In this document: positions 20,336 to 29,553 of the stretch, piece after piece | How positions within the stretch are numbered: the stretch's first letter is position 1 | Layout: every line of letters starts with the position of its first letter | Source of the DNA: Streptomyces sp. TSRI0281 | GTDB lineage: Bacteria > Actinomycetota > Actinomycetes > Streptomycetales > Streptomycetaceae | Assembly (NCBI RefSeq): GCF_001905125.1 | Contig: NZ_LWLE01000038.1 | Location: 337,489-401,488 of the forward strand | DNA length: 64,000 nt | Direction of reading: 5' to 3' | Notes under the pieces: model-generated | Database searches by the model: none | Seen by the model: the letters and a program-made list of their open reading frames with translations, nothing else | What the model was told of the DNA's origin: nothing | Position numbers and translations under genes: made by a program

Positions 20336-20950
20336 GTGCCTAACCAGTCGCGTCCCAAGGTCAAGAAGTCGCGTGCCCTCGGCATCGCTCTGACGCCCAA
20401 GGCTGTCAAGTACTTCGAAGCGCGTCCGTACCCGCCGGGCGAGCACGGCCGTGGCCGCAAGCAGAACTCGGACTACAAGGTCCGTCTGCTGGAGAAGCAG
20501 CGCCTGCGTGCGCAGTACGACATCAGCGAGCGCCAGATGGCGCGCGCCTACGACCGTGCCAAGAAGGCCGAAGGCAAGACGGGCGAGGCGCTGGTCGTCG
20601 AGCTCGAGCGCCGCCTCGACGCCCTGGTCCTGCGTTCGGGCATCGCCCGCACCATCTACCAGGCCCGTCAGATGGTCGTCCACGGTCACATCGAGGTCAA
20701 CGGTGGCAAGGTCGACAAGCCGTCGTTCCGCGTCCGCCCCGACGACGTCGTCCAGGTCCGCGAGCGCAGCCGCGCCAAGGTCCCCTTCCAGGTGGCCCGC
20801 GAGGGTGGTTACGACACCGACGGTGAGACCCCGCGCTACCTCCAGGTGAACCTGAAGGCCCTGGCCTTCCGCCTGGACCGGGACCCGAACCGCAAGGAGA
20901 TCCCGGTGATCTGCGACGAGCAGCTCGTCGTCGAGTACTACGCCCGCTGA
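20336..20950 (+). CDS. rpsD: 30S ribosomal protein S4
   Basis: S4 is a primary 16S rRNA-binding protein and assembly initiator. The 204-residue protein has the N-terminal domain and the S4 RNA-binding domain (LERRLDALVLRSGIARTIYQARQMV...), full length for the family. It has no zinc-type CXXC cluster in the first 45 residues, so it is the C-minus form. It is separate from the usual rpsM-rpsK-rpoA cluster, as is normal in Streptomyces. GTG 20336 follows GGAGG at 20321-20325. Confidence 0.97.
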   Translation: MPNQSRPKVKKSRALGIALTPKAVKYFEARPYPPGEHGRGRKQNSDYKVRLLEKQRLRAQYDISERQMARAYDRAKKAEGKTGEALVVELERRLDALVLRSGIARTIYQARQMVVHGHIEVNGGKVDKPSFRVRPDDVVQVRERSRAKVPFQVAREGGYDTDGETPRYLQVNLKALAFRLDRDPNRKEIPVICDEQLVVEYYAR

Positions 20951-20967
20951 TCCAGGCGTAGCCGCTC

Positions 20968-22517
20968 TCACCAGCGCTCCGGCCCGCCCCTCCCTGTTGT
21001 ACGGGAGGCGGCGGGCCTTCGCGTTTCCCCGGGCGCCGGTACGCTGCCCAGCCCCTGCGGGCCCGCGGGCTCCCGGGGTCCGCCGGTCAGCGCCCGGGAG
21101 ACCGCCGCCTCCAGATCCAGCCGTCCCCCGGCGCGCAGCCCCGAGGCGTACGCCGCGTCCCCCAGTTCACGGCGTACGCGCTCCTCGCACTCCGCCTTCG
21201 GCCGGCCGTAGTACGCCGACCCGAACAGAGGCAGTCCCACCGACGGCCAGATCCGCTCCGTGGCCCCCCGCAGCACCGCCGCTTCCGCGGGGTCGCCCTC
21301 CACCACCGTGACCAGGGCCAGCAGCTCCAGCGAGAGGGCGGTGCCCAGCAGATCGTTGAAGGCGCGGCCGATGGACAGGCACTCCCCGAGCATCCGCCGG
21401 GCCCGGCCCGCCTCGCCCCGCCGCAGCGCCGCGTAGGCCAGGACGTACAGCGCGTACGCCAGTGCCCACCGCTCCCCGTGGTCCTCGCAGATCTCCCTGG
21501 CCTCGTCGCAGATCACGGCGGCGCCCTCCAGGTCGCCGAGAAAGGCCACCGCCATCGCCAGTTCGATCTGGGCCATCAGCACATTGCTGTTCAGTTCCCC
21601 CAGCTCCCGGTAGCGGACGAGCGCGTCGCGCAGCAGCTCCTCGGCGCGCGGCATGTCGTCCGTGACGATCGCCAGGCACCCCGTCCGGTGCACCGCGTAG
21701 GCCGTCGCCGTGGCGTCGCCGGACCGCTCCGCCTCCTCCTGGCACTCGTGCAGCGCCGAGATCGCGCCGACCGCGTCCCCCTGCAGAACCGCCACATGGC
21801 CGAGAACCCACAGCGCCTTGAGCCGCGACGGATCGCGTCGAGGCGGCGGCAGAGCTCCAGTGTCGCGGCCCTGTTCCCGTCCGTCGGCCGGAATCCGGGC
21901 TGTACGGCGCGGGCCCGTTCCGTGAACAGCTCCACGGCGTCCTCGTCGGTCATCGGCGCGAGCGGGAAGGTCAGTTCACCGTCCACCTGGAGGGGTCGGC
22001 GTCCGGCGGCGAGCACCTGGAGCCGAGGGGCCCGGCGCAGCAGTTCCCGTACGAGTCCGGCGCAGGCGTCGATCAGGTGCTCGAAGCCGTCGATCACCAG
22101 CAGCAGTTGGCGCTCAGCCAGGTGCTCGACGAGGGTGCCCCGGGGCGGTCTGCTGGTGTGATCGGTGAGGCCCAGTGCCTCGACCAGTGCGTGTTCCAGC
22201 AGCTCGAGGTCGCGGATGGCGGACAGCTCGGCGATCCAGACCCCGTCGAAGTACCGTTTCTTCATCAGTGCGCCGACCCGCGTGGCACACCGGGTCTTCC
22301 CGGCCCCCGCCACTCCGGCGATCGTGACGAGTCTGGATTCCTCCAGGAGCTGCCCCAACGCGGCCAGCTCGGCGTCGCGGCCCACGAATCTGTTCAGTTC
22401 CGCCGGGAGGTTGCCGCCCGCGGCGGGGCGGAATCCCGGTCCGTCGGAGCTGGGGAAGGGGCGCTGGAGGCGTCGCATAAAACACGCGGAGTACTGGCGT
22501 GAAAGCTCTCCGTGCAA
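20968..22517 (-). pseudogene. NB-ARC/TPR transcriptional regulator with internal deletion and frameshift
   Basis: Two minus-strand frames carry separated pieces of one AfsR/COG3903-like ATPase. The first (from a TTG at 22517 or ATG at 22478) encodes the NB-ARC domain: NLPAELNRFVGR, Walker A GVAGAGKT, and LLLVIDGFEH (Walker B). It runs to LELCRRLDAI near 21832. The next frame begins at once with RLKALWVLGHVAVLQGD, a TPR-region motif that normally lies some 250-300 residues later. The C-terminal NB-ARC part, winged helix and first TPRs are therefore absent, and the frame shifts at about 21826-21836. No HTH is visible in what remains. A working protein is unlikely. Confidence 0.75.
20981..21017. 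terminator. terminator after rpsD
   Basis: Inverted repeat with arms 20981-20994 and 21003-21017, one bulged base and an eight-base loop. It ends the rpsD transcript. It lies inside the last codons of the degenerate minus-strand gene. Confidence 0.7.
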
Positions 22518-22680
22518 TCTCCTTATGTCAACTCCCGCCCCGCACTGTTATGCGGTACGGCTGGAGATGCGCGGCGCGATAGGGTCGTGGGACGACGATT
22601 GGCTGCGCTGACAGCGGTCGGACGTGAGATGCGGAGACAAGTCCCGACAGGGGCGAGCGACAAGCAGAGAGCGGTGCACT

Positions 22681-23160
22681 GTGTCCGGTGGAGAGGTGGC
22701 CGGGATCCTGGTGGCCGTCTTCTGGGCGATCCTGGTTTCGTTCCTCGCCGTGGTGCTGGTGAGGCTGGCCCAGACGCTCAGGGCGACCACGAAACTCGTG
22801 GCGGACGTGACCGAACAGGCCGTCCCGCTGCTCGCCGACGCCTCCGCGACCGTGCGCTCCGCGCAGACCCAGCTCGACAAGGTCGACGCCATCGCGACGG
22901 ATGTCCAGGAAGTCACCTCCAACGCCTCCGCGCTCTCCACCACCGTCGCGTCGACGTTCGGCGGGCCACTGGTCAAGGTGGCCGCGTTCGGCTACGGCGT
23001 ACGGCAGGCGATCGGTCGCAGGACCGCTCCCGAGCCGGAACCGGAGCGGGAGCGCGGGGGCCGCGGCTCCTCCCGTCGCACCGTGATCGTCGGCCGTACC
23101 GTGCCGTCCGCGCGAGGCAGGAAGCGCAACGGCCGAAGTTCCCGCGGACAGAAGGACTGA
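22681..23160 (+). CDS. DUF948 membrane protein
   Basis: The 159-residue protein has one membrane helix near the N-terminus (GILVAVFWAILVSFLAVVLV), then a helical stretch of spaced hydrophobic and small residues typical of DUF948 (about residues 30-90), and a basic Arg-rich tail. Related proteins in Gram-positives have general-stress annotations, but function is not established. The GTG at 22681 is preferred to an upstream in-frame ATG at 22624 because it places the membrane helix at the start. It is seven bases from the next gene, in an apparent operon with alaS. Confidence 0.85.
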   Translation: MSGGEVAGILVAVFWAILVSFLAVVLVRLAQTLRATTKLVADVTEQAVPLLADASATVRSAQTQLDKVDAIATDVQEVTSNASALSTTVASTFGGPLVKVAAFGYGVRQAIGRRTAPEPEPERERGGRGSSRRTVIVGRTVPSARGRKRNGRSSRGQKD

Positions 23161-23167
23161 CGCTGCG

Positions 23168-23524
23168 ATGTTCCGCCGTACGTTCTGGTTCACGGCCGGC
23201 GCCGCCGCCGGCGTCTGGGCCACCACCAAAGTCAACCGCAAGCTCAAGCAGCTGACGCCCGAGAGCCTCGCGGCGCAGGCCGCCGACAAGGCGATCGAGA
23301 CCGGCCACAAGCTCAAGGACTTCGCCCTCGACGTGCGCGACGGCATGGTCCGGCGCGAAGCCGAACTGGGCGGCGCGCTGGGCCTGGACGCACCGGTCGA
23401 CCCCGACCTCCCCGTACAGCGCCACTTCGCCGTCGAAGCCGCCGACCCCGCCGACCGGGCGGGCGACGGCTCCCACCACCGCAAGCTCCCCTACAACTCG
23501 TACAACCGGAATGAGGACCACTAA
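23168..23524 (+). CDS. small membrane-associated protein (DUF6167-like)
   Basis: This 118-residue protein starts with MFRRTFWFTAGAAAGVWATT, a short hydrophobic segment that may anchor it, followed by an amphipathic helix-rich region and a polar tail. It resembles a small conserved Streptomyces family found between a DUF948 gene and alaS. No function is known. Its stop overlaps the alaS start (TAATG), so the two are translationally coupled. Confidence 0.8.
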   Translation: MFRRTFWFTAGAAAGVWATTKVNRKLKQLTPESLAAQAADKAIETGHKLKDFALDVRDGMVRREAELGGALGLDAPVDPDLPVQRHFAVEAADPADRAGDGSHHRKLPYNSYNRNEDH

Positions 23525-26193
23525 TGGAGTCGGCTGAAATTCGCCGCCGCTGGCTGAGCTTCTTCGAGGAGCGCGGTCACGCCGTTGTCCCTTCGGCGTC
23601 GCTCATCGCGGACGACCCGACTCTGCTGCTCGTCCCCGCGGGCATGGTCCCGTTCAAGCCGTACTTCCTCGGCGAGGTCAAGCCGCCCGCCCCACGCGTC
23701 ACCAGCGTGCAGAAGTGCGTCCGTACGCCGGACATCGAAGAGGTCGGCAAGACCACCCGGCACGGCACGTTCTTCCAGATGTGCGGCAACTTCTCCTTCG
23801 GGGACTACTTCAAGGAAGGCGCCATCAGCTACGCCTGGGAGGCTCTGACGAGCCCCGTGGCGGAGGGCGGCTTCGGACTCGACCCCGAGCGTCTGTGGAT
23901 CACGGTCTACCTGGACGACGACGAGGCCGAGCAGATCTGGCGCGACAAGATCGGCGTACCGGCCGAGCGCATCCAGCGCCTGGGCAAGAAGGACAACTTC
24001 TGGTCCATGGGCGTCCCGGGTCCCTGCGGCCCCTGCTCCGAGATCAACTACGACCGCGGCCCCGAGTTCGGTGTCGAGGGCGGCCCGGCCGTCAACGACG
24101 AGCGGTACGTGGAGATCTGGAACCTGGTCTTCATGCAGTACGAGCGGGGCGCCGGTGACGGCAAGGAGGACTTCCCGATCCTGGGTGACCTGCCGTCGAA
24201 GAACATCGACACGGGCCTCGGTCTCGAACGCCTCGCCATGATCCTGCAGGACGTACAGAACATGTACGAGACCGACACCCTGCGCGTCGTCATGGACAGG
24301 GCCACCGAACTCACCGGCGTGCGCTACGGCGCCGAGCAGGGCACGGACGTCTCGCTGCGTGTGGTCGCCGATCACATCCGCACGTCCGTGATGCTCATCG
24401 GCGACGGCGTCACCCCCGGCAACGAGGGCCGCGGCTACGTGCTGCGCCGCATCATGCGCCGTGCCATCCGCAACATGCGGCTGATGGGCGCCACCGGCTC
24501 GGTCGTCAACGAGCTGGTCGACGTCGTGATCAACACGATGGGGCTGCAGTACCCGGAGCTGATCACCGACCGCAAGCGCATCGAGACCGTCGCCCTCGCC
24601 GAGGAGGCCGCCTTCCTCAAGGCCCTCAAGGGCGGCACCAACATCCTTGAGACCGCCGTCACCGAGACCAAGGCCGCCGGTGGCCAGGTCCTCGCCGGGG
24701 ACAAGGCGTTCCTGCTCCACGACACCTGGGGCTTCCCGATCGACCTCACCCTGGAGATGGCCGCCGAGCAGGGCCTGTCCGTGGACGAGGACGGATTCCG
24801 CCGCCTCATGCAGGACCAGCGGGACAAGGCCAAGGCCGACGCCCGCGCCAAGAAGACCGGTCACGCCGACCTGTCCGCCTACCGCGAGGTGGCCGACAAC
24901 TCCGGCGCCACCGAGTTCACCGGCTACACCAGCACCGCGGGGGAGTCCACCATCGTCGGCCTCCTCGTCGACGGTGTGCCCTCGCCCGCCGCCACCGAGG
25001 GTGACGAGGTCGAGGTCGTCCTCGACCGCACCCCGTTCTACGCCGAGGGCGGCGGCCAGCTCGCCGACCAGGGCCGGATCAGGCTGGACACGGGCGCCGT
25101 CATCGAGATCCGCGACGTCCAGAAGCCGGTACCCGGCGTCCATGTGCACAAGGGTGTCGTCCAGGTGGGCGAGGTGACGGTCGGAGCTTCCGTCCACGCC
25201 GCCATCGACAACTCCCGCCGCCGCGCCATCGCCCGCGCCCACAGCGCGACCCACCTCACGCACCAGGCCCTGCGCGACGCCCTGGGTCCGACGGCCGCCC
25301 AGGCCGGTTCGGAGAACTCGCCGGGCCGCTTCCGCTTCGACTTCGGCTCGCCCGCCGCCGTACCCGGCACGGTGCTGACCGATGTCGAGCAGCGGATCAA
25401 CGAGGTTCTCTCCCGCGAACTCGATGTCCAGGCCGAGGTCATGTCCATCGACGAGGCCAAGAAGCAGGGCGCCATCGCCGAGTTCGGCGAGAAGTACGGC
25501 GAGCGGGTCCGGGTCGTCACGATCGGCGACTTCTCCAAGGAGCTGTGCGGCGGTACGCACGTCCACAACACCGCCCAGCTGGGTCTGGTGAAGCTGCTCG
25601 GCGAATCGTCCATCGGTTCCGGGGTGCGCCGCATCGAGGCCCTCGTCGGCGTCGACGCGTACAACTTCCTGGCCAAGGAGCACACGGTCGTCGCCCAGCT
25701 CCAGGAACTGGTCAAGGGCCGCCCCGAGGAGCTGCCCGAGAAGATCTCCTCGATGCTCGGCAAGCTGAAGGACGCCGAGAAGGAGATCGAGAAGTTCCGC
25801 GCGGAGAAGGTCCTCCAGGCCGCCGCCGGACTCGTCGAGTCCGCCAAGGACGTACGGGGCGTCGCCCTCGTCACCGGCCAGGTGCCGGACGGCACCTCGG
25901 CCGACGATCTGCGCAGGCTCGTCCTGGACGTCCGCGGACGCATCCAGGGTGGCCGCCCTGCCGTCGTGGCCCTGTTCACCACCGCCAACGGCCGGCCGCT
26001 GACGGTCATCGCCACCAACGAGGCCGCCCGCGAGCGCGGTCTCAAGGCGGGCGACCTGGTCCGTACGGCCGCCAAGACCCTCGGTGGCGGTGGCGGCGGC
26101 AAGCCGGACGTCGCCCAGGGCGGCGGTACGAACCCGGGTGCCATCGGCGACGCCGTAGCCGCTGTCGAACGCCTCGTCACCGAGACGGCGTGA
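23524..26193 (+). CDS. alaS: alanyl-tRNA synthetase
   Basis: AlaS charges tRNA-Ala and edits mischarged serine and glycine. The 889-residue protein is full length: class II catalytic core with motif 2 (RTPDIEEVGKTTRHGTFFQM), the editing domain with zinc-binding HSATHLTHQALR and CGGTHV, and the C-Ala domain ending in the glycine-rich stretch GGGGGGKPDVAQGGG. The start overlaps the preceding stop. No T-box leader is present, since the gene is internal to a transcription unit. Confidence 0.98.
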   Translation: MESAEIRRRWLSFFEERGHAVVPSASLIADDPTLLLVPAGMVPFKPYFLGEVKPPAPRVTSVQKCVRTPDIEEVGKTTRHGTFFQMCGNFSFGDYFKEGAISYAWEALTSPVAEGGFGLDPERLWITVYLDDDEAEQIWRDKIGVPAERIQRLGKKDNFWSMGVPGPCGPCSEINYDRGPEFGVEGGPAVNDERYVEIWNLVFMQYERGAGDGKEDFPILGDLPSKNIDTGLGLERLAMILQDVQNMYETDTLRVVMDRATELTGVRYGAEQGTDVSLRVVADHIRTSVMLIGDGVTPGNEGRGYVLRRIMRRAIRNMRLMGATGSVVNELVDVVINTMGLQYPELITDRKRIETVALAEEAAFLKALKGGTNILETAVTETKAAGGQVLAGDKAFLLHDTWGFPIDLTLEMAAEQGLSVDEDGFRRLMQDQRDKAKADARAKKTGHADLSAYREVADNSGATEFTGYTSTAGESTIVGLLVDGVPSPAATEGDEVEVVLDRTPFYAEGGGQLADQGRIRLDTGAVIEIRDVQKPVPGVHVHKGVVQVGEVTVGASVHAAIDNSRRRAIARAHSATHLTHQALRDALGPTAAQAGSENSPGRFRFDFGSPAAVPGTVLTDVEQRINEVLSRELDVQAEVMSIDEAKKQGAIAEFGEKYGERVRVVTIGDFSKELCGGTHVHNTAQLGLVKLLGESSIGSGVRRIEALVGVDAYNFLAKEHTVVAQLQELVKGRPEELPEKISSMLGKLKDAEKEIEKFRAEKVLQAAAGLVESAKDVRGVALVTGQVPDGTSADDLRRLVLDVRGRIQGGRPAVVALFTTANGRPLTVIATNEAARERGLKAGDLVRTAAKTLGGGGGGKPDVAQGGGTNPGAIGDAVAAVERLVTETA

Positions 26194-26201
26194 CGCCGGA
26201 A

Positions 26202-26675
26202 ATGACGCAGATGCGCCGTGGACGCCGACTCGCCGTCGACGTCGGGGACGCCCGGATCGGGGTCGCCTCGTGCGACCCCGACGGGATTCTCGCCACGCCG
26301 GTGGAGACCGTGCCGGGACGTGACGTCCCGGCCGCCCACCGGCGGCTCGGGCAGATCGTCGAGGAGTACGAGCCGATCGAGGTCATCGTCGGCCTGCCGC
26401 GCTCCCTCGGCGGTGGTGAGGGGCCCGCGGCCGCCAAGGTCCGCGCCTTCGTGCAGGTGTTCGCCCGCTCGGTCGCACCCATTCCGGTGCGCCTGGTGGA
26501 CGAGAGGATGACCACAGTGACGGCGAGTCAGGGGCTGCGCGCCTCGGGCGTGAAGTCCAAGAAGGGGCGTTCTGTCATCGACCAGGCTGCCGCTGTGGTG
26601 ATCCTTCAGAACGCTCTGGAGTCCGAACGGGCGTCAGGCAAGCCCCCGGGCGAGGGCGTCGAAGTGGTTGTCTGA
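26202..26675 (+). CDS. ruvX: Holliday junction resolvase-like protein RuvX/YqgF
   Basis: YqgF/RuvX proteins have the RNase H fold and act in 16S rRNA 5'-end processing and possibly recombination. The protein (157 residues from this start) has the LAVDVGDARIGVA motif with its catalytic aspartate, the VGLPRSL strand, the glutamate in LVDERMTT and the late aspartate in KKGRSVIDQAAAVVIL. The start is uncertain among GTG 26190, ATG 26202 and ATG 26211; none has a clear ribosome binding site and the choice is by homology. It follows alaS closely, as in most bacteria. Confidence 0.93.
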   Translation: MTQMRRGRRLAVDVGDARIGVASCDPDGILATPVETVPGRDVPAAHRRLGQIVEEYEPIEVIVGLPRSLGGGEGPAAAKVRAFVQVFARSVAPIPVRLVDERMTTVTASQGLRASGVKSKKGRSVIDQAAAVVILQNALESERASGKPPGEGVEVVV

Positions 26676-26773
26676 TCGCGATACGGTAACGTTCCGCGCG
26701 ATGCGGCGGTGTTCGAACAAACCGCACAGCGAAGCGAAGAGACGGAAGGTCGTCTCGCGGCTCTAGGGGATCG

Positions 26774-28564
26774 ATGACTGAGTATGGCCGGGGCCCTGGC
26801 TCCGAACCGTGGCATCCCGAGGACCCGTTGTACGGGGACCAGGGATGGGGAGGCCAAGAGGCTGCCCACGGCCAGAGCCAGTACGGCGGCCAGCAGCCCT
26901 ATCAGCAGGACCCGTACGCCCAGCAGCAACAGCAGCAGCAGCAGTCGTACCCGCAGCAGCAGCAGCAACAGCAGCCGCCGTACCAGCAGCATCCGGAGCA
27001 GCACCAGCAACAGCAGTACGCTGCTCAGCAGGATCCGTATGCGCAGCAGCACCAGCCGCAGCACCCCCAGCAGCCGCAGCAGCACGAGCCGCAGCAGCCG
27101 CAGCAGCCGCAGTTCAACGGCGGCTGGGACACCGGTCAGCAGGCCGCGATGCCGTACGGGGCCCAGCCCCAGGACCCGTACGCGCAGCAGCCCGGCGGCT
27201 ACGGCGAATCGCACGACTTCTACGGCACCCCCGAGGCGTACCCGCCGCCGCAGCCCCCGGGCAGGCGCGAGGCCGTGCCCGAGCAGCAGTCGCCCGACTG
27301 GAACCCGGACGTGCCGCAGGAGGAGACTCATCCCTTCTTCACCGGCGCGGACGAGCCGGCCGGCCGGGACGGCGGCGAGGACCGCGGCTCCCGCGACGAC
27401 GATGACGAGTACGACGACGACCCGCGCGAGTCACGGCGCGGCGGAGGACGGGGCGGCCGCGGCGGGAACGAACGCCGGGGCAAGGGCAAGAAGAAGAACC
27501 GCAGCGGCTGCGCCTGCCTGGTCGTCTCGGTCGTCCTCGTCGGCGGCCTCGGGGGAGTGGGCTACGTCGGCTACTCGTTCTGGCAGAACCAGTTCGGCGA
27601 GGCGCCCGACTACGCGGGCGGCGGGTCCGGCTCGGTCGAGGTGGAGATCCCGAAGGGTTCCCTCGGCTCCGACATCGCGAACATCCTGAAGAAGCAGGGT
27701 GTCGTCAAGTCGGTCGACGCTTTCGTTTCCGCGCAGAACGGCAACCCCAAGGGGAAGTCCCTTCAGGCAGGTGTCTATCTCCTGAAGAAGGAGATGTCCG
27801 CGGACAGCGCCGTGAAGCTGATGCTGGACCCGAAGAGCCAGAACGCGCTGGTCATTCCCGAAGGCACCCGCAACGTCACGGTCTACGAGAAGATCGACAA
27901 GCGGCTCGGCCTGAAGGAGGGCTCGACCGCCGAAGTCGCCAGGACGAAGGCGGAGAGCCTCGGGCTGCCGGACTGGGCCGATGACGATCCGGACATCAAG
28001 GATCCGCTGGAGGGCTTCCTCTTCCCGGCCGCCTATCCGGTCGCCAAGGGCTCGAAGCCCGAGGACGCCCTGAAGCGGATGGTCCAGCGGGCCAACGAGG
28101 AGTACGACAAGCTCGACCTCAAGGGTGCCGCCAAGCGGTACAACGTCGACGGCCCCTGGGCCGTGCTCACTGCCGCCAGCCTGGTCCAGGTGGAGGGCAA
28201 GACGCACGACGACTTCCGGAAGATGACCGAAGTCGTCTACAACCGCCTCAAGCCCAGCACCGTCGAGACGCAGCAGAAGCTCCAGTTCGACTCCAGCTTC
28301 AATTACCTCCGCAAGCAGAGCAAGATCAACATCAGCGCGACCGAGATCAACAAGAACATGGACCCGTACAACACCTATACGCAGAAGGGGCTGCCCCCCG
28401 GCCCCATCAGCAACCCCGGCGTCGAGGCCCTCGCCGCGGCTCTGAATCCGACGAAGGACGGCTGGCTGTACTTCGTGGCGACCGACGGTCAGCACAAGAC
28501 CGAGTTCGCCAAGGACTACGACACGTTCCTGGAGCTCAAGGCCAAGTTCGATGCCCTCGACTGA
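26774..28564 (+). CDS. mltG: endolytic murein transglycosylase MltG with long Gln-rich N-terminal tail
   Basis: MltG cuts nascent peptidoglycan strands at the membrane and sets glycan length. The 596-residue protein has a very long cytoplasmic region: Gln/Tyr/Pro-rich at about residues 37-115, an acidic stretch, then a Gly/Arg/Lys-rich stretch. A single membrane helix follows (about 245-270), then the LysM-like and YceG catalytic domains. The catalytic glutamate is Glu474 in ASLVQVEGK, and YNTYTQKGLPPGPISNPG is conserved. It sits between ruvX and aroE, and the aroE start overlaps its end. Confidence 0.95.
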   Translation: MTEYGRGPGSEPWHPEDPLYGDQGWGGQEAAHGQSQYGGQQPYQQDPYAQQQQQQQQSYPQQQQQQQPPYQQHPEQHQQQQYAAQQDPYAQQHQPQHPQQPQQHEPQQPQQPQFNGGWDTGQQAAMPYGAQPQDPYAQQPGGYGESHDFYGTPEAYPPPQPPGRREAVPEQQSPDWNPDVPQEETHPFFTGADEPAGRDGGEDRGSRDDDDEYDDDPRESRRGGGRGGRGGNERRGKGKKKNRSGCACLVVSVVLVGGLGGVGYVGYSFWQNQFGEAPDYAGGGSGSVEVEIPKGSLGSDIANILKKQGVVKSVDAFVSAQNGNPKGKSLQAGVYLLKKEMSADSAVKLMLDPKSQNALVIPEGTRNVTVYEKIDKRLGLKEGSTAEVARTKAESLGLPDWADDDPDIKDPLEGFLFPAAYPVAKGSKPEDALKRMVQRANEEYDKLDLKGAAKRYNVDGPWAVLTAASLVQVEGKTHDDFRKMTEVVYNRLKPSTVETQQKLQFDSSFNYLRKQSKINISATEINKNMDPYNTYTQKGLPPGPISNPGVEALAAALNPTKDGWLYFVATDGQHKTEFAKDYDTFLELKAKFDALD

Positions 28565-29384
28565 GTCACGCCGGGCCGCCGTGCTCGGCTCGCCGATCGC
28601 CCACTCGCTCTCCCCGGCCCTGCACCGGGCCGCGTACGCGGAACTCGGCCTCGATCACTGGTCCTACGACCGCTTCGAGGTCGACGAGGCGGCGCTGCCC
28701 GGGTTCATCGAGGGACTGGACTCCTCCTGGGCCGGGCTCTCGCTCACCATGCCGCTCAAGCGGGCGATCATTCCCCTGCTGGACTCGGTCAGTGACACGG
28801 CCTCCTCGGTCGAGGCCGTCAACACGGTCGTGTGCACCGAGGACGGCCGCCGCGTCGGCGACAACACCGACATCCCGGGCATGATCGCCGCGCTGCGTGA
28901 GCGCGGGGTCGAGAAGGTCGAATCCGCCGCCGTCCTCGGCGCCGGAGCCACCGCCTCCTCGGCGCTCGCCGCGCTCGCCGAGATCTGCGCCGGGCCGGTC
29001 ACCGCCTATGTGCGCAGTCGCGAGCGCGGAGCCGAGATGCGGGCCTGGGGCGAGCGGCTCGGTGTCGATGTCAGGATCGCCGACTGGGCCGAGGGCGAGC
29101 GGGCGCTGGGCGCGCCCCTCGTCATCGCCACCACTCCGGCGGGGGCCGCGGACGGCCTCGCCACCGCCGTACCGGAGGCTCCCGGCACGCTGTTCGATGT
29201 GCTGTACGAGCCCTGGCCGACCGCTCTCGCCTCCGCGTGGTCCGCACGCGAGGGTGCAGTCATCGGAGGTCTGGATCTTCTGGTGCACCAGGCGGTGCTT
29301 CAGGTCGAACAGATGACGGGGTGCGTTCCGGCCCCGCTCGCCGCCATGCGGCACGCGGGGGAAGCGGCGCTCGCGGCGCGCTGA
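28551..29384 (+). CDS. aroE: shikimate dehydrogenase
   Basis: AroE reduces 3-dehydroshikimate to shikimate with NADPH in aromatic amino acid synthesis. The 277-residue protein has the N-terminal substrate domain (GSPIAHSLSPALH, with catalytic Lys70 in TMPLK and Asp107 in NTDIPG) and a Rossmann domain with AVLGAGATASS. The second basic NADPH-binding motif is less clear (RSRERG). The ATG at 28551 lies within the mltG reading frame, giving a 14-base overlap. About 170 bases separate it from aroC. Confidence 0.94.
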   Translation: MPSTESRRAAVLGSPIAHSLSPALHRAAYAELGLDHWSYDRFEVDEAALPGFIEGLDSSWAGLSLTMPLKRAIIPLLDSVSDTASSVEAVNTVVCTEDGRRVGDNTDIPGMIAALRERGVEKVESAAVLGAGATASSALAALAEICAGPVTAYVRSRERGAEMRAWGERLGVDVRIADWAEGERALGAPLVIATTPAGAADGLATAVPEAPGTLFDVLYEPWPTALASAWSAREGAVIGGLDLLVHQAVLQVEQMTGCVPAPLAAMRHAGEAALAAR

Positions 29385-29553
29385 CTCCTGCGCGGTGGGC
29401 CCCGGACGGTCCCCTTCGGGTGGCCGGAACGTCCGTCTGCTGGACCGGCTGCCGGTTCGTGCCCCCGGTCGTGGGAGGATCGGGGGCGGCGGGCCAGGGC
29501 CGCGCACCCGGTCGCGCCACCGCAGTTTCAGGGCGCGAGCATGAGGAGCACCG

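Noticed and set aside
26910..27110. CAG-rich tract considered as a CRISPR or simple-repeat array
   Set aside because: There are no regular repeat and spacer units. The tract is coding sequence for the Gln-rich tail of MltG, with mixed CAG and CAA codons.
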